Below are positions 27,441 through 38,022 of a DNA stretch of 64,000 nucleotides, piece after piece. The translations under genes and the position numbers were made by a program. Every line of letters begins with the position of its first letter. The first letter of the stretch is position 1. The notes below the pieces were generated by a model, which saw only the letters and a list, made by a program, of their open reading frames with translations, did not search any database and had not been told where the DNA came from. The DNA comes from Helicobacter pylori NCTC 11637 = CCUG 17874 = ATCC 43504 = JCM 12093. GTDB lineage: Bacteria > Campylobacterota > Campylobacteria > Campylobacterales > Helicobacteraceae. Where the stretch lies: positions 1,178,001-1,242,000 of the forward strand of contig NZ_LS483488.1 in NCBI RefSeq assembly GCF_900478295.1, in the 5' to 3' direction.

Positions 27441-30400
27441 TTAATTGATTTTAATCTTTTTAGCAATGAGCATGAACATGGGCGGTAGTAAGAGTAAGGT
27501 TAGAGCGCTTGAGGTAACCAAGCCCCCAAGCACCACGATCGCTAAAGGTTTTTGAACCTCTGATCCCACGCTATGAGAAAATAATAAAGGGAGCAAACCC
27601 AAACCGGCAATGCAAGCGGTCATTAAAACCGGCCTCAAACGCCTTTTAGCACCCAATAAAACGCATTCTTCCACGCTTTTCCCTTGTAAGAGAAGCTCTT
27701 TAAAATAGCCTATCATCACCACGCCGTTTAAAACCGCAATCCCAAAAAGAGCGATAAAGCCCACGCTCGCTGGCACAGAAATATACTCCCCGACCGCAAA
27801 CAACGCAATAAGGCCTCCGGTAACCGCAAAAGGGATATTCAAAAGAATGAGCAAGGCTAAAGGAATGCTTTTAAAAGTGAAAAAAAGAATGAAAAAGATC
27901 GCTAAGATGCTTAAAGGGATAACAGTGGAAAGCCTTTTATTAGCCCGTTGCTGGTTTTCAAACTGCCCCCCATAAGTGATATAGTAGCTAGGAGGGAGTT
28001 TGATGTTTTGAGCGATCACTTTTTTAGCCTCTTCTACAAAAGAGTTCAAATCGCGCCCCACCACATTGCTGCGAACCACGCTCATGCGCATTGAATTTTC
28101 ACGCACAATAGAAACAGGGCCATCCACTTCTTCAATCTTAGCGATAGAAGTGATAGGCACTAAAACGCCATATTTTGAAGTCAAGGCTAAACTTTTGATT
28201 TTAGTGATAGAGCTTGCAAAATCGCTCTCTTGGCGGATCATCACTGGGGTTCGTGAAATCCCTGTAGGGATCACATCTACAACCAAGCCCTCTAAAGCGG
28301 ATTTTAAAAACTTGGAAAATTCATCGCTAGTGATCCCCACATCCGCCATCGATTCTTTATTAGGGGTTACATACAAATAATTCACGCCCTCATTAAGCGT
28401 GGTTAAAACTTCACTAGATCCTTTAATCCCTTTTAGAGCTTGCGCGATTTGAAAACTCAATTTATTCAATTCGCTAATATCATCTCCAAAAATCTTAACC
28501 GCTAAATCCCCCCTAACCCCTGTAAGCATTTCAGAAATCCTCATTTCAATGGGTTGGGTGAAAGAAAAGTTAATCCCCTTAAAGTCTTTTAAAGAATCCA
28601 TGATTTTTTCTAATAATTCATCTTTGGTTTTAACGCTCCATTCTTTTTTAGGAATAAAAGAAATAAAAGTATCGGTTTGATTCAAGCCCCCTAAATCCAG
28701 CCCCAATTCATCGCTCCCTGTGCGCGCGACAATGCTTTTAACTTCCTTGACATGTTTTTTAATCGCGCTCTCAATGTTTAACATGAGATCCCTAGATTGA
28801 TCTAAAGAAATAGAAGGGGTGGTTTCCACGCTCAAAACCACATCGCCCTCATCTAAAGCGGGCATGAAATTCTTCCCCACAAAAGGGAATAAAGAAAGGC
28901 TTGCGATTAAAAAAACAAACGCTCCTAAAATCACTTTTTTAGGGTTATGCACAAAAAATTCCAATAAAGGGGCGTAGATTCTGTTTAAAAACCTCGTTAA
29001 AAAGGTTTCGCTATGGGGCGTGGCTTTTAAGACAAGAGAGCTCACTACAGGAATGATAGTGATGGATAAAACTAAAGTGCCTAAAAGCGCATACACAATG
29101 CTTTGCGCTAAAGGCCTAAACATCTTGCCCTCTAACCCCTGTAAGGTTAGAATCGGCACAAAAAACACAATAATAATCACCACCCCGCTCACCACTGAAA
29201 CGGCGATTTCTTTACAAGAGCGATAGATCGCATGGAGTTTAGTGGTTTTAGTGTTAGCGCTCAATTTTTCAAAAGCGTTTTCCACCACCACCACGGCTGA
29301 GTCAATGAGCATGCCTATAGCGATAACCAACCCCCCTAAACTCATCAAGTTTAAAGTCAGATCGCTAAACTTGATAAAAATAAACGCCACGGACAAGCTT
29401 AAGGGTAAAATCACCCCCACAGCCACGCTCGCCCTCAAATTCCCTAAAAATAAAAAGAGCGTGATGATGATTAAAACAACGGCTTCAATGAGGGTTTTAG
29501 AAACGGTGGCAATGGCTTTTTGCGTGAATTCTGAGCGATCATAAAAAACATTAATGGAAACGCCATTCGGTAAAAAGGGTTTTAATTCTTCTAGTTTTTG
29601 ATACACTTGAGTGATGATTTCTTTGGTGTTAGCGTCTTTTAAAGAAAGCACCAAGCCTTCTGTGGTTTCGCCCACGCCATCTTTAGTGACAAACCCCAAA
29701 CGGGTGCGAGACTGGCTGATGACTTTTGCAAAATCCTTAATGTGCAAATGCCCTAAATTAGTGGAAAGGGTGATTTTGCCAATGTCTTCCAAACTCAAAG
29801 AAGCGGTTTGGATTTTGACTAAAAAGGTTTCGCCATCCCTATCCACGCGCCCCGCTCCGCTGTTTCTTAAATTCACTCTCACAGCCGATTCTAAATCAGA
29901 AATACTCACCCCAAGCCTTGCCATGTCATTAAAATCCGGCACAATCACAAACGCCCTGCTAAAGCCTCCAATGGAATTGACATCCGCCACGCCGCTAATC
30001 ATTCTTAATTGCGGGCGGATCACAAAATCTAAAAGCTGTCGTTTTTCTACCTCGGTGATATTGCCATCAATAGTGAACATAAAGATGTCTGACAACGGCG
30101 TAACAATGGGCGCCATGCCCCCTTCAACCCCCACGGGCAAATCTTTCATCACGCTGCTCAAGCGTTCATTAACAATGTTTCTCGCTAAATAAATATCCAC
30201 GCTGTCATCAAAATCTATCGTGATGTCTGAAATAGAATATTTTGAAATACTTCTTAAAGATTTTTGCCCTTTTAGCCCTAAAAGCTCCAATTCTAAAGGG
30301 CGCACGATGTTGTTTTCCATTTCTTCAGGGCTAGAGCCAGGGAGTTTTAAAATGATTTTAACTTGAGTGGGCGAAATATCCGGGAAAGCATCTACTGGCG

Positions 30401-30500
30401 TGTTGATAAAACTATAAGTCCCAAAAAACAAAATAAGAATTGCGCCAACAATCACGATTATTCGCTGGCGTAAGGAAAATTCAATAATGGAAGCGAGCAT
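27441..30500 (-). CDS. cznA: RND metal efflux pump, inner-membrane subunit CznA
   Basis: 1019 aa, heavy-metal (HME) branch of the RND family with 12 membrane segments and two large periplasmic loops. INTPVDAFPDISPTQVKI near residue 30 is the canonical first-loop motif, and AIGMLIDSAVVVVENAFEKL in the fourth membrane helix is the HME proton-relay region. In H. pylori CznABC exports cadmium, zinc and nickel and protects urease balance. The start overlaps the cznB stop by one base. Confidence 0.95.
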   Translation of the reverse strand: MLASIIEFSLRQRIIVIVGAILILFFGTYSFINTPVDAFPDISPTQVKIILKLPGSSPEEMENNIVRPLELELLGLKGQKSLRSISKYSISDITIDFDDSVDIYLARNIVNERLSSVMKDLPVGVEGGMAPIVTPLSDIFMFTIDGNITEVEKRQLLDFVIRPQLRMISGVADVNSIGGFSRAFVIVPDFNDMARLGVSISDLESAVRVNLRNSGAGRVDRDGETFLVKIQTASLSLEDIGKITLSTNLGHLHIKDFAKVISQSRTRLGFVTKDGVGETTEGLVLSLKDANTKEIITQVYQKLEELKPFLPNGVSINVFYDRSEFTQKAIATVSKTLIEAVVLIIITLFLFLGNLRASVAVGVILPLSLSVAFIFIKFSDLTLNLMSLGGLVIAIGMLIDSAVVVVENAFEKLSANTKTTKLHAIYRSCKEIAVSVVSGVVIIIVFFVPILTLQGLEGKMFRPLAQSIVYALLGTLVLSITIIPVVSSLVLKATPHSETFLTRFLNRIYAPLLEFFVHNPKKVILGAFVFLIASLSLFPFVGKNFMPALDEGDVVLSVETTPSISLDQSRDLMLNIESAIKKHVKEVKSIVARTGSDELGLDLGGLNQTDTFISFIPKKEWSVKTKDELLEKIMDSLKDFKGINFSFTQPIEMRISEMLTGVRGDLAVKIFGDDISELNKLSFQIAQALKGIKGSSEVLTTLNEGVNYLYVTPNKESMADVGITSDEFSKFLKSALEGLVVDVIPTGISRTPVMIRQESDFASSITKIKSLALTSKYGVLVPITSIAKIEEVDGPVSIVRENSMRMSVVRSNVVGRDLNSFVEEAKKVIAQNIKLPPSYYITYGGQFENQQRANKRLSTVIPLSILAIFFILFFTFKSIPLALLILLNIPFAVTGGLIALFAVGEYISVPASVGFIALFGIAVLNGVVMIGYFKELLLQGKSVEECVLLGAKRRLRPVLMTACIAGLGLLPLLFSHSVGSEVQKPLAIVVLGGLVTSSALTLLLLPPMFMLIAKKIKIN

Positions 30501-31579
30501 TATTCTTCCCCTAAATTGTTGATCATGCCTTTTAACCCTATCAATGACCCCACTGCCACGCTGTCATTAGGGTGTAAATTTTGAGCGTTCACGATAAAAA
30601 TCTTACTGCGCTCTTCTAAAACTTGAACCACCACAGGCCTAAAACCTTTAGGCGTCCTCACAAACACCAGGTAATCCTTCCCGTTTCTGATTAAAGCGTT
30701 TGAAGGGATTAAAACGGAGTCTTTGGGTTGAGAGCCTTGAATATACATTTCTACCATTTCCCCCACATGGTAATTGCCCTCATCTAATAAAGCGGTGGCT
30801 AAAATCGTGTTAGAGCCTTTGTCTAACACCACCGAAACGCTTTGAATCTTCCCGATTTTTTCCCCCTCTTCATTATAGACCGGCGAATCCCTTTTAATGG
30901 TTTTAGAAACGCCTACAGGCAATTTGATTTGAGCGATCAGATCATCGCTTTTTGAAATACGCACATAGCTAGTGAAAGCCAAAATCTTCTCGCCCACATT
31001 TTTAGGCGCTAACGCTAAAAGACCGCTATCTCTAGCCACAATCCTAAAACCATACTGCCCTTTAGGGTTTTTGGGATCCACGCCAAAGCTTTTAAACGCG
31101 CTCTCTAATTGTTCCACCTTTAAGCCCATTTCCTGGCTGGCTAAAAAACTCGTTTGATACTCCCTTTTAGGAATGACACCGGCCCTATAAAGCTCTAAAT
31201 CTTTTTTAGTAATATCTTTAGCGATTTTTAATTTATTTTGGTTGTTTTGCAATTCAAAATACAAATTGCTCAAATCAATAGAGCTCACTTCACAGATCGC
31301 ATCTCCAGCCTTCACCTGCTCGCCCTCTCTTTTATAAACAGCGACCACAGACGCATCAAAACTCAAACTCTGCACCACAGAACTCTTGCTATCAAAATCA
31401 ATATAAGCGTTAAAAGGAAGCCCTTTACTAAAGATTTCTTTATCTAATTTAACCACCTTTAACCCCATGGGTTGCAAGTTTTTTTCTTCTAAAACAATTT
31501 CTGGATACTCTTTGGCTTTTAAAGAAACGCCCATTGAAAAAACGCCCATTAACATAAGCCACCATAACGCCCGCTTCAA
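30500..31579 (-). CDS. cznB: membrane fusion protein of the Czn pump
   Basis: 359 aa periplasmic adaptor. Signal peptide [24 protein letters not shown], then barrel-sandwich halves around VVAVYKREGEQVKAGDAICE (about residue 79), an alpha-helical hairpin (residues ~107-165) and a C-terminal membrane-proximal domain. It bridges CznA and CznC. Starts 4 bases inside the end of cznC. Confidence 0.94.
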   Translation of the reverse strand: MKRALWWLMLMGVFSMGVSLKAKEYPEIVLEEKNLQPMGLKVVKLDKEIFSKGLPFNAYIDFDSKSSVVQSLSFDASVVAVYKREGEQVKAGDAICEVSSIDLSNLYFELQNNQNKLKIAKDITKKDLELYRAGVIPKREYQTSFLASQEMGLKVEQLESAFKSFGVDPKNPKGQYGFRIVARDSGLLALAPKNVGEKILAFTSYVRISKSDDLIAQIKLPVGVSKTIKRDSPVYNEEGEKIGKIQSVSVVLDKGSNTILATALLDEGNYHVGEMVEMYIQGSQPKDSVLIPSNALIRNGKDYLVFVRTPKGFRPVVVQVLEERSKIFIVNAQNLHPNDSVAVGSLIGLKGMINNLGEE

Positions 31580-32889
31580 TGCAATACTCCTAATCTGGTC
31601 AAGCTCTCCCCTAAAGTCTCTTCTAAAAGCGCGCTAATATCAATGTATTCAATCTTAGCTTCCGCTAGAGTGATGAGGGCGTCCATGTAAGAATTTTGAT
31701 AAATCAAGTATTCAAAAAGCCCGATTTTTTGGGCTTCATAAGCGATGCGCCCCATTTCCATCAAACGCTTCTTATTGGCAATGGCTTCTTTTTGGGTTTC
31801 AATGTATGCTTCTTTGGTTTTGAGCTGGTTTAAGTAGGAGTTGGCGTTGATTCTAATGTTTCGTTTCATCACTTCATTTTGCGCGAGCGTCCCGCTTTGC
31901 AAATCCAAGAATTTACGCTTTTGATAGATATTTTTAGGCGTTACCGGTAAAGGGATACGCACTTCTACAGAAAGATTAGTGGAAGAGTTATAGCTTTCAG
32001 AGCCAATCCCAAACTCAAATGCATTAAACACATCTCTATTAGCCAATTTCGCATTCACTTGATAATCTTTAGCCGTCAAATCCAAAATATCCACATACAA
32101 CGAGCGATCCAATTTGAACTTTAAGGCTTCAGGCTCTAATCGCACGTATTCAAAATCCAAACCGATCACCTTGACATCATGCAAATGGTCTAAATAAGTG
32201 TCAAAATGCGCCCCCTCTTTAACCGGCTCCACAATCGCTAGCATCGTGTCTAGCATTTTTTCTAAATCTATGAGTTTAGTTTCCACATTGGTTTTAGCGA
32301 GTTTGGATTCCAAATAAGAGTTATTGAAGTTGATATAATCTTTTTCGCTCATGCTGCCGGCTTTGACTTTTTCTTTAGCGATTTTGAGCTGCGAATAAAA
32401 GTTCGCTTCCCGTTGCGCATACACTTGATACTTTTCTTTAGTCATCACATAAGTCAAATACAAGCGTTTAGCGCCAATAAAAGCGAGATTTTTATTCAAT
32501 TGATAGCTTTTATCGTATTGAATGGTTTTAATAGAAAGGCTTTTAGATAAAAGCGAACTCACCCATGGGAGCTTGGGTCTTACCACTAAAAGGGTTCTGG
32601 GTTGCGCTTCTATGATGCCTTGGAAGTTTTTCACCATAGAAGTTTCATTCTCAATGTAAGGGAAATCCCAAGCGTTCACGGAGCGTTGCTCATTCAAACG
32701 GCTTTTAAAATCGGCTTTTTTGCCGATCAACTCCATTGAATTGGTTTCTACTTCTTTAAAAAACTCTTGTAGGGTAAAGGTTTTCGCATCAAGCACGCCC
32801 GCACCGCTTATTAAAAAAGCTACCCCCAAACAAAAACGCCGGACTTTGCGTTTGAAAGAATTAAATCGCAATTTCTTTAATATCCCCAA
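31576..32889 (-). CDS. cznC: outer-membrane efflux channel of the Czn pump
   Basis: 437 aa TolC-like protein with a signal-peptide stretch ([19 protein letters not shown], residues ~19-37) and long amphipathic helices (e.g. [18 protein letters not shown]). It is first of the operon cznC-cznB-cznA-DUF3240. The annotated start overlaps glyS by 29 bases, so the operon is probably read through from glyS as well as any own promoter. Confidence 0.93.
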   Translation of the reverse strand: MGILKKLRFNSFKRKVRRFCLGVAFLISGAGVLDAKTFTLQEFFKEVETNSMELIGKKADFKSRLNEQRSVNAWDFPYIENETSMVKNFQGIIEAQPRTLLVVRPKLPWVSSLLSKSLSIKTIQYDKSYQLNKNLAFIGAKRLYLTYVMTKEKYQVYAQREANFYSQLKIAKEKVKAGSMSEKDYINFNNSYLESKLAKTNVETKLIDLEKMLDTMLAIVEPVKEGAHFDTYLDHLHDVKVIGLDFEYVRLEPEALKFKLDRSLYVDILDLTAKDYQVNAKLANRDVFNAFEFGIGSESYNSSTNLSVEVRIPLPVTPKNIYQKRKFLDLQSGTLAQNEVMKRNIRINANSYLNQLKTKEAYIETQKEAIANKKRLMEMGRIAYEAQKIGLFEYLIYQNSYMDALITLAEAKIEYIDISALLEETLGESLTRLGVLH

Positions 32890-34963
32890 TTTCTAAGAAA
32901 CTTTGATACACGCCCCACAAGAAATTTTTACGATTTTTTTGGATTTCTATGTCTTTATCCATGACTAGCACGCTTTTAAAATATTCTTCTAAAGGCGCAT
33001 GCAAACCAAAATAAGCCTCTATTTTGCTATCCAAACTCTCAAAAGCGCTTGTTTTGATCGCATTGAACGCTTCAAAAAGGGCATTCTCTTGCGATTCTTT
33101 GAAAAGACTCGTAGAAAACCCGCTTGATTCGTTAGGGTTTCTGTCTTTATTGATATTGGCTAAGCGTTTGAAAGCGCTAAAAAGCAACTCTTTTTTTTGA
33201 GCGTTCTTGGGATCGTCCAAAAAGCGTTTTAAGGCTTTGACTTTTTGAATGATTTTAACAATGTCTCGCTCGTTGGTGTTTAACACGCTCCTTATAATAG
33301 AGGGGTTACAATCTATTAAATTATGAAAGCGCTCCAGTAAAAACTTTTCTAAAATCTCTAAATCAAAGCTTTGATAAACGCCCACTTTTTGAAAAAGGTT
33401 TTTCAAATCCGCTTTCAAATCAAATTCTAACCCGTAATGCGCGATGATTTTCAATAGCCCAAAACTCAAGCGCCTTAAAGCAAAAGGATCTTTAGATCCG
33501 CTAGGGATTTTACCCACGCTAAAAAGAGAAAACAGGCTGTCTAATTTCAAGCTCAAAGCCACGATTGAACTAAAAACGCTAGAGGGCAAGGGAGCGTTTT
33601 CGCTTGCGGGCAAATACTGCTCTTTCACACTCAAGGCGACCAATTCGTTTTCGTTTTGTTTTAAAGCGTAATAATAGCCCATGATCCCTTGAAGCTCGCT
33701 AAATTCATACACCACTTCACTGAGTAAATCCGCCTTAGCGATTTGAACGGCTCTTTTAACCAACTCAAGGGCTTTTTCTAAAGGCATGTTTAAAGATGAA
33801 AGATATTTTTGCGTCAAATATTGAGCGATGATTGATTCTCGCTCCATTTTATCTTTTAAAGTCCCTAAACCTTGCACAAAAACCACGCTCTCTAAAGGAG
33901 CGTTATCTAAAGGCTTTTTGAGATCGTTTTCATAAAAGAAAACCGCATCGCTCAAACGGGCTTTTAAAACCTTTTGGTTGCCTAAAATGATTTTTTGCTT
34001 GTCTTTATTGATAGCGTTACTCACCACAATAAAGCCGTTGTGTAATGTTGGGCTTTCTTGGCTTTTTTGACTAAAGGCCGCAAAATAGCGTTGGTTTTCT
34101 TTCATGGAAGTGATGATGATTTCACTGGGTAATTTCAAAAACGCCTTGTCAAACTCCCCTAAAAGCGCGCTGGGGTATTCCGTGATCGCTACCACTTCAT
34201 CTAATAGATCCCTATCTATTTCTACGATGATGCGATGCTTTGTTTCTAGCTCTTTAATTTCTTGTAAGATTTTAGCTTCGCGCTTTTTAGGGTCTAAAAT
34301 GACATGGTTTTTTTCTAAAACTTCAAAATAGGCTTTAGGGCTATCCACTTGGATAAAATCAAAACCCTCTTGTCGGTGCACTTTCGTGGCTTGCTTGGTT
34401 TTAAAACCATACTCTTTGACTTCAATACCGTTAAAATTTTCCCCATTAAACAACACGCAAATATTATGAATGGGTCTGATAAAGCTTTTTTCCACATTGC
34501 CCCAACGCATAGACTTCCCGAAATTCAAACCCTCTAAAAACTCTAACACAATGGGCATGATTAAGTCTTTTGTAGGCTCTTTTTCATGGATTTTAGCGTG
34601 ATAAAGCACTTCTTTATTGTTTTTGAACGCTGTTTGGAAATGCTGGTGATCTTTTAACCCTAATTTTTGATAAAACCCTAAGCCTAATGCGTTCAACCCT
34701 TGCGTTTTATCTTCATTGTTGCATGCGATTTTAACCGGAGGCCCAAAAAATTCCTCTTTGGTTTCTTGGGTTAAAAGGGGAAAATCTTTAATGAGCAAAC
34801 ACAAACGCCTAGGGGTGTAAAAAATCTCTATATTTCCCACTTCTAAAGTGCGTTTTTGAAAAAGAGCATGGAGTTTTTTAGGCATTTCTTTATATTCATT
34901 CAATAACGCTTGTGCGGGCAATTCTTCAACTAAAATCTCTACTAACAATTCATCTGAATGCAA
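32861..34963 (-). CDS. glyS: glycyl-tRNA synthetase beta chain
   Basis: 700 aa, the normal size. N-terminal [20 protein letters not shown] and the [12 protein letters not shown] region (about residue 311), the HD-like central domain and the C-terminal anticodon-binding domain are recognisable. It charges tRNA-Gly together with GlyQ. Transcribed from a promoter at 35022-35017, divergent from the secreted protein gene. Confidence 0.96.
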   Translation of the reverse strand: MHSDELLVEILVEELPAQALLNEYKEMPKKLHALFQKRTLEVGNIEIFYTPRRLCLLIKDFPLLTQETKEEFFGPPVKIACNNEDKTQGLNALGLGFYQKLGLKDHQHFQTAFKNNKEVLYHAKIHEKEPTKDLIMPIVLEFLEGLNFGKSMRWGNVEKSFIRPIHNICVLFNGENFNGIEVKEYGFKTKQATKVHRQEGFDFIQVDSPKAYFEVLEKNHVILDPKKREAKILQEIKELETKHRIIVEIDRDLLDEVVAITEYPSALLGEFDKAFLKLPSEIIITSMKENQRYFAAFSQKSQESPTLHNGFIVVSNAINKDKQKIILGNQKVLKARLSDAVFFYENDLKKPLDNAPLESVVFVQGLGTLKDKMERESIIAQYLTQKYLSSLNMPLEKALELVKRAVQIAKADLLSEVVYEFSELQGIMGYYYALKQNENELVALSVKEQYLPASENAPLPSSVFSSIVALSLKLDSLFSLFSVGKIPSGSKDPFALRRLSFGLLKIIAHYGLEFDLKADLKNLFQKVGVYQSFDLEILEKFLLERFHNLIDCNPSIIRSVLNTNERDIVKIIQKVKALKRFLDDPKNAQKKELLFSAFKRLANINKDRNPNESSGFSTSLFKESQENALFEAFNAIKTSAFESLDSKIEAYFGLHAPLEEYFKSVLVMDKDIEIQKNRKNFLWGVYQSFLEIGDIKEIAI

Positions 34964-35016
34964 AATCTCAATTCTCCCTAAAAAACAAAATCACTTTTAA
35001 GACTAAATCATGTTAG

Positions 35017-35022
35017 AATTAT
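35017..35022 (-). promoter_or_regulatory. -10 box for glyS
   Basis: CAAGTATAATTC on the minus strand, 54 bases before the glyS start. The divergent gene's promoter must overlap it (TAGAAT or TATACT on the plus strand at 35013-35024), so the two units may interfere. Confidence 0.55.
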
Positions 35023-35074
35023 ACTTGAATTTACACTCAGTTTAGTTTATTTCTTAATACAAAAGGTAGGCGTT

Positions 35075-36133
35075 TTGAAACATTTAACCCCACTCACTCA
35101 CACCATCTTTAAAGCCTTATGGCTAGGCACAGCCTTAAGCGCATCTTTAAGTTTAGCCGCAGCAGAAAGCCCCACTAAAACAGAGCCTAAGCCCGCTAAA
35201 GGGGTTAAAAACAAACCCAAATCGCCCGTTACTAAAGTCATGATGACCAATTGCGACAATATTAAAGATTTTAACGCTAAGCAAAAAGAAGTCTTAAAAG
35301 CCGCTTATCAATTCGGCTCTAAAGAAAATTTAGGCTATGAAATGGCAGGCATCGCATGGAAAGAATCATGCGCAGGGGTTTATAAAATCAATTTTTCCGA
35401 TCCGAGCGCTGGTGTGTACCATTCTTATATCCCTAGCGTTCTAAAAAGCTATGGGCATAATGATAGCCCCTTTTTGCGTAATGTGATGGGGGAATTGCTC
35501 ATTAAAGACGATGCGTTTGCTTCTGAAGTGGCTTTAAAAGAGTTGCTCTATTGGAAAACACGCTACCATGACAATCTAAAAGACATGATTAAATCTTACA
35601 ACAAGGGCAGTCGTTGGGAAAAAAACGAGAAGTCTAACGCTGATGCTGAAAAATATTACGAAGAGATACAAGACAGGATTAGGCGTTTGAAAGAATCTAA
35701 AATCTTTGATTCGCAGTCCAGTAATGACCAAGAATTGCAAAAAAGTGCTAATAGCAACCTGGATTTAGACCCTATCGGCAACGCCATGCCCCAAGCCTTA
35801 ATTGCCAAAGAAACTAAAATAGAAGAAACCCAAGCAGAAAAATCCCAAGAAATGAAAGAGGCAACTAGCGAGCAAACAAAGAGTAAGCCAGAAAAAGCAA
35901 AAGATAAACCCATGTATTTGGCTCAAATCAACAGCACTGATTTCACACCCGCTAAAAAAAGCCCCAAAAAACCGGCTAAAGTGAGCCAAAAACGTTCCTC
36001 CAAAAACAATAAAAATAATGTAAAAAACAGCACCAAAACCGCTTCCAAAAAACAAGAAGTGTGCAAAAATTGCTCTCCAGGGCAAAGGAATGCGATTTTA
36101 GCCAACCATATCACCCTCATGCAAGAGCTTTAA
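35075..36133 (+). CDS. secreted protein with transglycosylase-like domain and basic tail
   Basis: 352 aa. Sec signal (KALWLGTALSASLSLAAAES), a proline/lysine linker, then residues ~55-210 resembling a lytic transglycosylase core: the likely catalytic glutamate is in AGIAWKESCAGVYKINFSDP, followed by SAGVYHSY and a helical segment ending SYNKGSRW. The last ~120 residues are lysine-rich low complexity with a terminal CKNCSPGQ motif. It may trim peptidoglycan in the periplasm; the catalytic assignment is inferred from pattern. Confidence 0.7.
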   Translation: MKHLTPLTHTIFKALWLGTALSASLSLAAAESPTKTEPKPAKGVKNKPKSPVTKVMMTNCDNIKDFNAKQKEVLKAAYQFGSKENLGYEMAGIAWKESCAGVYKINFSDPSAGVYHSYIPSVLKSYGHNDSPFLRNVMGELLIKDDAFASEVALKELLYWKTRYHDNLKDMIKSYNKGSRWEKNEKSNADAEKYYEEIQDRIRRLKESKIFDSQSSNDQELQKSANSNLDLDPIGNAMPQALIAKETKIEETQAEKSQEMKEATSEQTKSKPEKAKDKPMYLAQINSTDFTPAKKSPKKPAKVSQKRSSKNNKNNVKNSTKTASKKQEVCKNCSPGQRNAILANHITLMQEL

Positions 36134-36145
36134 AAAGTCCTAAAA

Positions 36146-37621
36146 ATGGCGCAAAAAACTCTTTTGATTATCACTGATGGCATTGGGTATCGTAAAGATA
36201 GCGATCATAACGCATTCTTTCATGCTAAAAAACCCACTTATGATTTGATGTTTAAAACCTTGCCTTATAGCCTAATTGATACGCATGGCTTGAGCGTGGG
36301 CTTACCTAAGGGGCAAATGGGAAATTCTGAAGTGGGGCATATGTGCATTGGGGCTGGTAGGGTACTTTATCAGGATTTAGTCAAAATTTCTTTAAGCCTT
36401 CAAAACGATGACTTAAAAAACAACCCCGCTTTTTTAAACACGATCCACAAAAGCCCTGTGGTGCATCTTATGGGTTTGATGAGCGATGGAGGCGTGCATT
36501 CACACATTGAGCATTTTATCGCTCTGGCTTTAGAGTGTGAAAAATCCCATAAAAAAGTCTGTCTGCATTTAATCACCGATGGGCGCGATGTCGCTCCTAA
36601 AAGCGCTTTAACTTATTTAAAACAAATGCAAAATATCTGCAATGAAAACATTCAAATCGCTACCATAAGCGGTCGTTTTTATGCCATGGATAGGGATAAG
36701 CGTTTTGAAAGGATTGAGCTTGCGTATCATAGCTTAATGGGGCTTAATCACACGCCTTTAAGCCCTAGCGAGTATATCCAAAGCCAGTATGATAAAAATA
36801 TTACCGATGAATTTATCACGCCCGCTTGTTTTAAAAATTATTGCGGCATGCAAGATGATGAGAGTTTTATTTTTATCAATTTCAGGAATGATAGGGCTAG
36901 AGAAATCGTGAGCGCTTTAGGCCAAAAGGAATTCAGTGGCTTTAAACGCGAAACTTTTAAAAAACTCCATATCGCTACCATGACGCCTTATGATAACACT
37001 TTCCCCTACCCTGTTTTATTCCCCAAAGAAAGCGTTCAAAACACGCTCGCTGAAGTGGTCTCTCAACACAACCTGACCCAAAGCCATATCGCTGAAACTG
37101 AAAAATACGCGCATGTAACCTTTTTCATCAATGGCGGAGTGGAGACGCCTTTTAAAAATGAAAACCGAGTGCTTATCCCAAGTCCAAAAGTTACCACTTA
37201 TGATTTAAAGCCTGAAATGAGCGCTAAAGAAGTAACCCTTGCGGTGTTGGAGCAAATGAAACTAGGCACGGATTTGATCATTGTGAATTTTGCTAATGGC
37301 GATATGGTGGGGCATACGGGGAATTTTGAAGCGAGTATCAAAGCGGTAGAAGCAGTGGATGCATGCTTAGGGGAAATCCTTTCACTGGCTAAAAAATTGG
37401 ATTACGCCATGCTTTTAACCAGCGATCATGGGAATTGCGAACGCATGAAAGATGAAAACCAAAACCCCTTAACCAACCACACCGCTGGGAGCGTGTATTG
37501 CTTTGTTTTAGGGAATGGAGTCAAATCCATAAAAAACGGAGCGTTAAACAATATCGCTAGCAGCGTGTTAAAGCTCATGGGCATCAAAGCCCCAGTAACG
37601 ATGGACGAACCCCTATTTTAA
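36146..37621 (+). CDS. gpmI: 2,3-bisphosphoglycerate-independent phosphoglycerate mutase
   Basis: 491 aa, alkaline phosphatase superfamily. Metal and catalytic residues are visible in [11 protein letters not shown] (residues 5-15), MGNSEVGH with the nucleophilic serine (about residues 59-66), [13 protein letters not shown], and [12 protein letters not shown] near residue 430. It interconverts 3- and 2-phosphoglycerate. Begins 12 bases after the preceding gene, gatC follows by 14 bases. Confidence 0.95.
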   Translation: MAQKTLLIITDGIGYRKDSDHNAFFHAKKPTYDLMFKTLPYSLIDTHGLSVGLPKGQMGNSEVGHMCIGAGRVLYQDLVKISLSLQNDDLKNNPAFLNTIHKSPVVHLMGLMSDGGVHSHIEHFIALALECEKSHKKVCLHLITDGRDVAPKSALTYLKQMQNICNENIQIATISGRFYAMDRDKRFERIELAYHSLMGLNHTPLSPSEYIQSQYDKNITDEFITPACFKNYCGMQDDESFIFINFRNDRAREIVSALGQKEFSGFKRETFKKLHIATMTPYDNTFPYPVLFPKESVQNTLAEVVSQHNLTQSHIAETEKYAHVTFFINGGVETPFKNENRVLIPSPKVTTYDLKPEMSAKEVTLAVLEQMKLGTDLIIVNFANGDMVGHTGNFEASIKAVEAVDACLGEILSLAKKLDYAMLLTSDHGNCERMKDENQNPLTNHTAGSVYCFVLGNGVKSIKNGALNNIASSVLKLMGIKAPVTMDEPLF

Positions 37622-37635
37622 ACTAAAGGAAAAGA

Positions 37636-37917
37636 ATGCAAATTGATGATAAACTATTGCAACGCTTAGAAAAATTGAGCATGCTAGAGATTAAAGACGA
37701 GCATAAAGAGAGTGTTAAAGGCCATTTAGCGGAGGTTTTAGGCTTTGTAGAAAACATCTTCGCTTTAGAAACTAGCGCGCTAAAAACGGATACAGAGCTA
37801 TGCACCCCCTTAAGAGAAGACGAGCCCAAAAGCCAACCTAACATTGCCAAAGAGATTTTAAGCCAAAACAAACACAGCCAGGATCATTATTTCGTTGTGC
37901 CTAAAATCATTGAATAG
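37636..37917 (+). CDS. gatC: aspartyl/glutamyl-tRNA amidotransferase subunit C
   Basis: 93 aa, full length. Signature helices [20 protein letters not shown] and TPLREDEP are present. With GatA and GatB, which are elsewhere, it amidates Glu-tRNA(Gln) and Asp-tRNA(Asn); H. pylori lacks GlnRS and AsnRS, so the complex is essential. Preceded by AAAGGAAAAG. Confidence 0.93.
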   Translation: MQIDDKLLQRLEKLSMLEIKDEHKESVKGHLAEVLGFVENIFALETSALKTDTELCTPLREDEPKSQPNIAKEILSQNKHSQDHYFVVPKIIE

Positions 37918-37980
37918 GTTTGATTGAATAGGCTTAATATCAAGTGAAAAGCTTGATTTTTAAAATCAAAGAGAAAAAGA

Positions 37981-38010
37981 GGCTATCGCTTGACTAAAAT
38001 TCAAGCTCTT
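37981..38010. repeat. hairpin repeat, copy 2
   Basis: GCTATCGCTTGACTAAAATTCAAGC followed by TCTTTA, inverse of the block at 26941-26967. It lies in the 105-bp gap between the converging gatC and bioA genes, which fits a terminator role on the plus strand. Confidence 0.5.
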
Positions 38011-38022
38011 TACTATTTGTTT

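Noticed and set aside
29020-30192. Plus-strand frames up to 193 codons opposite cznA
   Set aside because: Shadow frames of a strongly supported RND gene; no ribosome sites or family motifs.
35656-36120. Three minus-strand frames of 65-95 codons opposite the secreted protein
   Set aside because: They mirror the lysine-rich low-complexity tail, which gives Phe/Leu-rich antisense frames.
37922-38022. Small RNA between gatC and bioA
   Set aside because: The hairpin repeat suffices as a convergent terminator; no -10 box in a suitable place.
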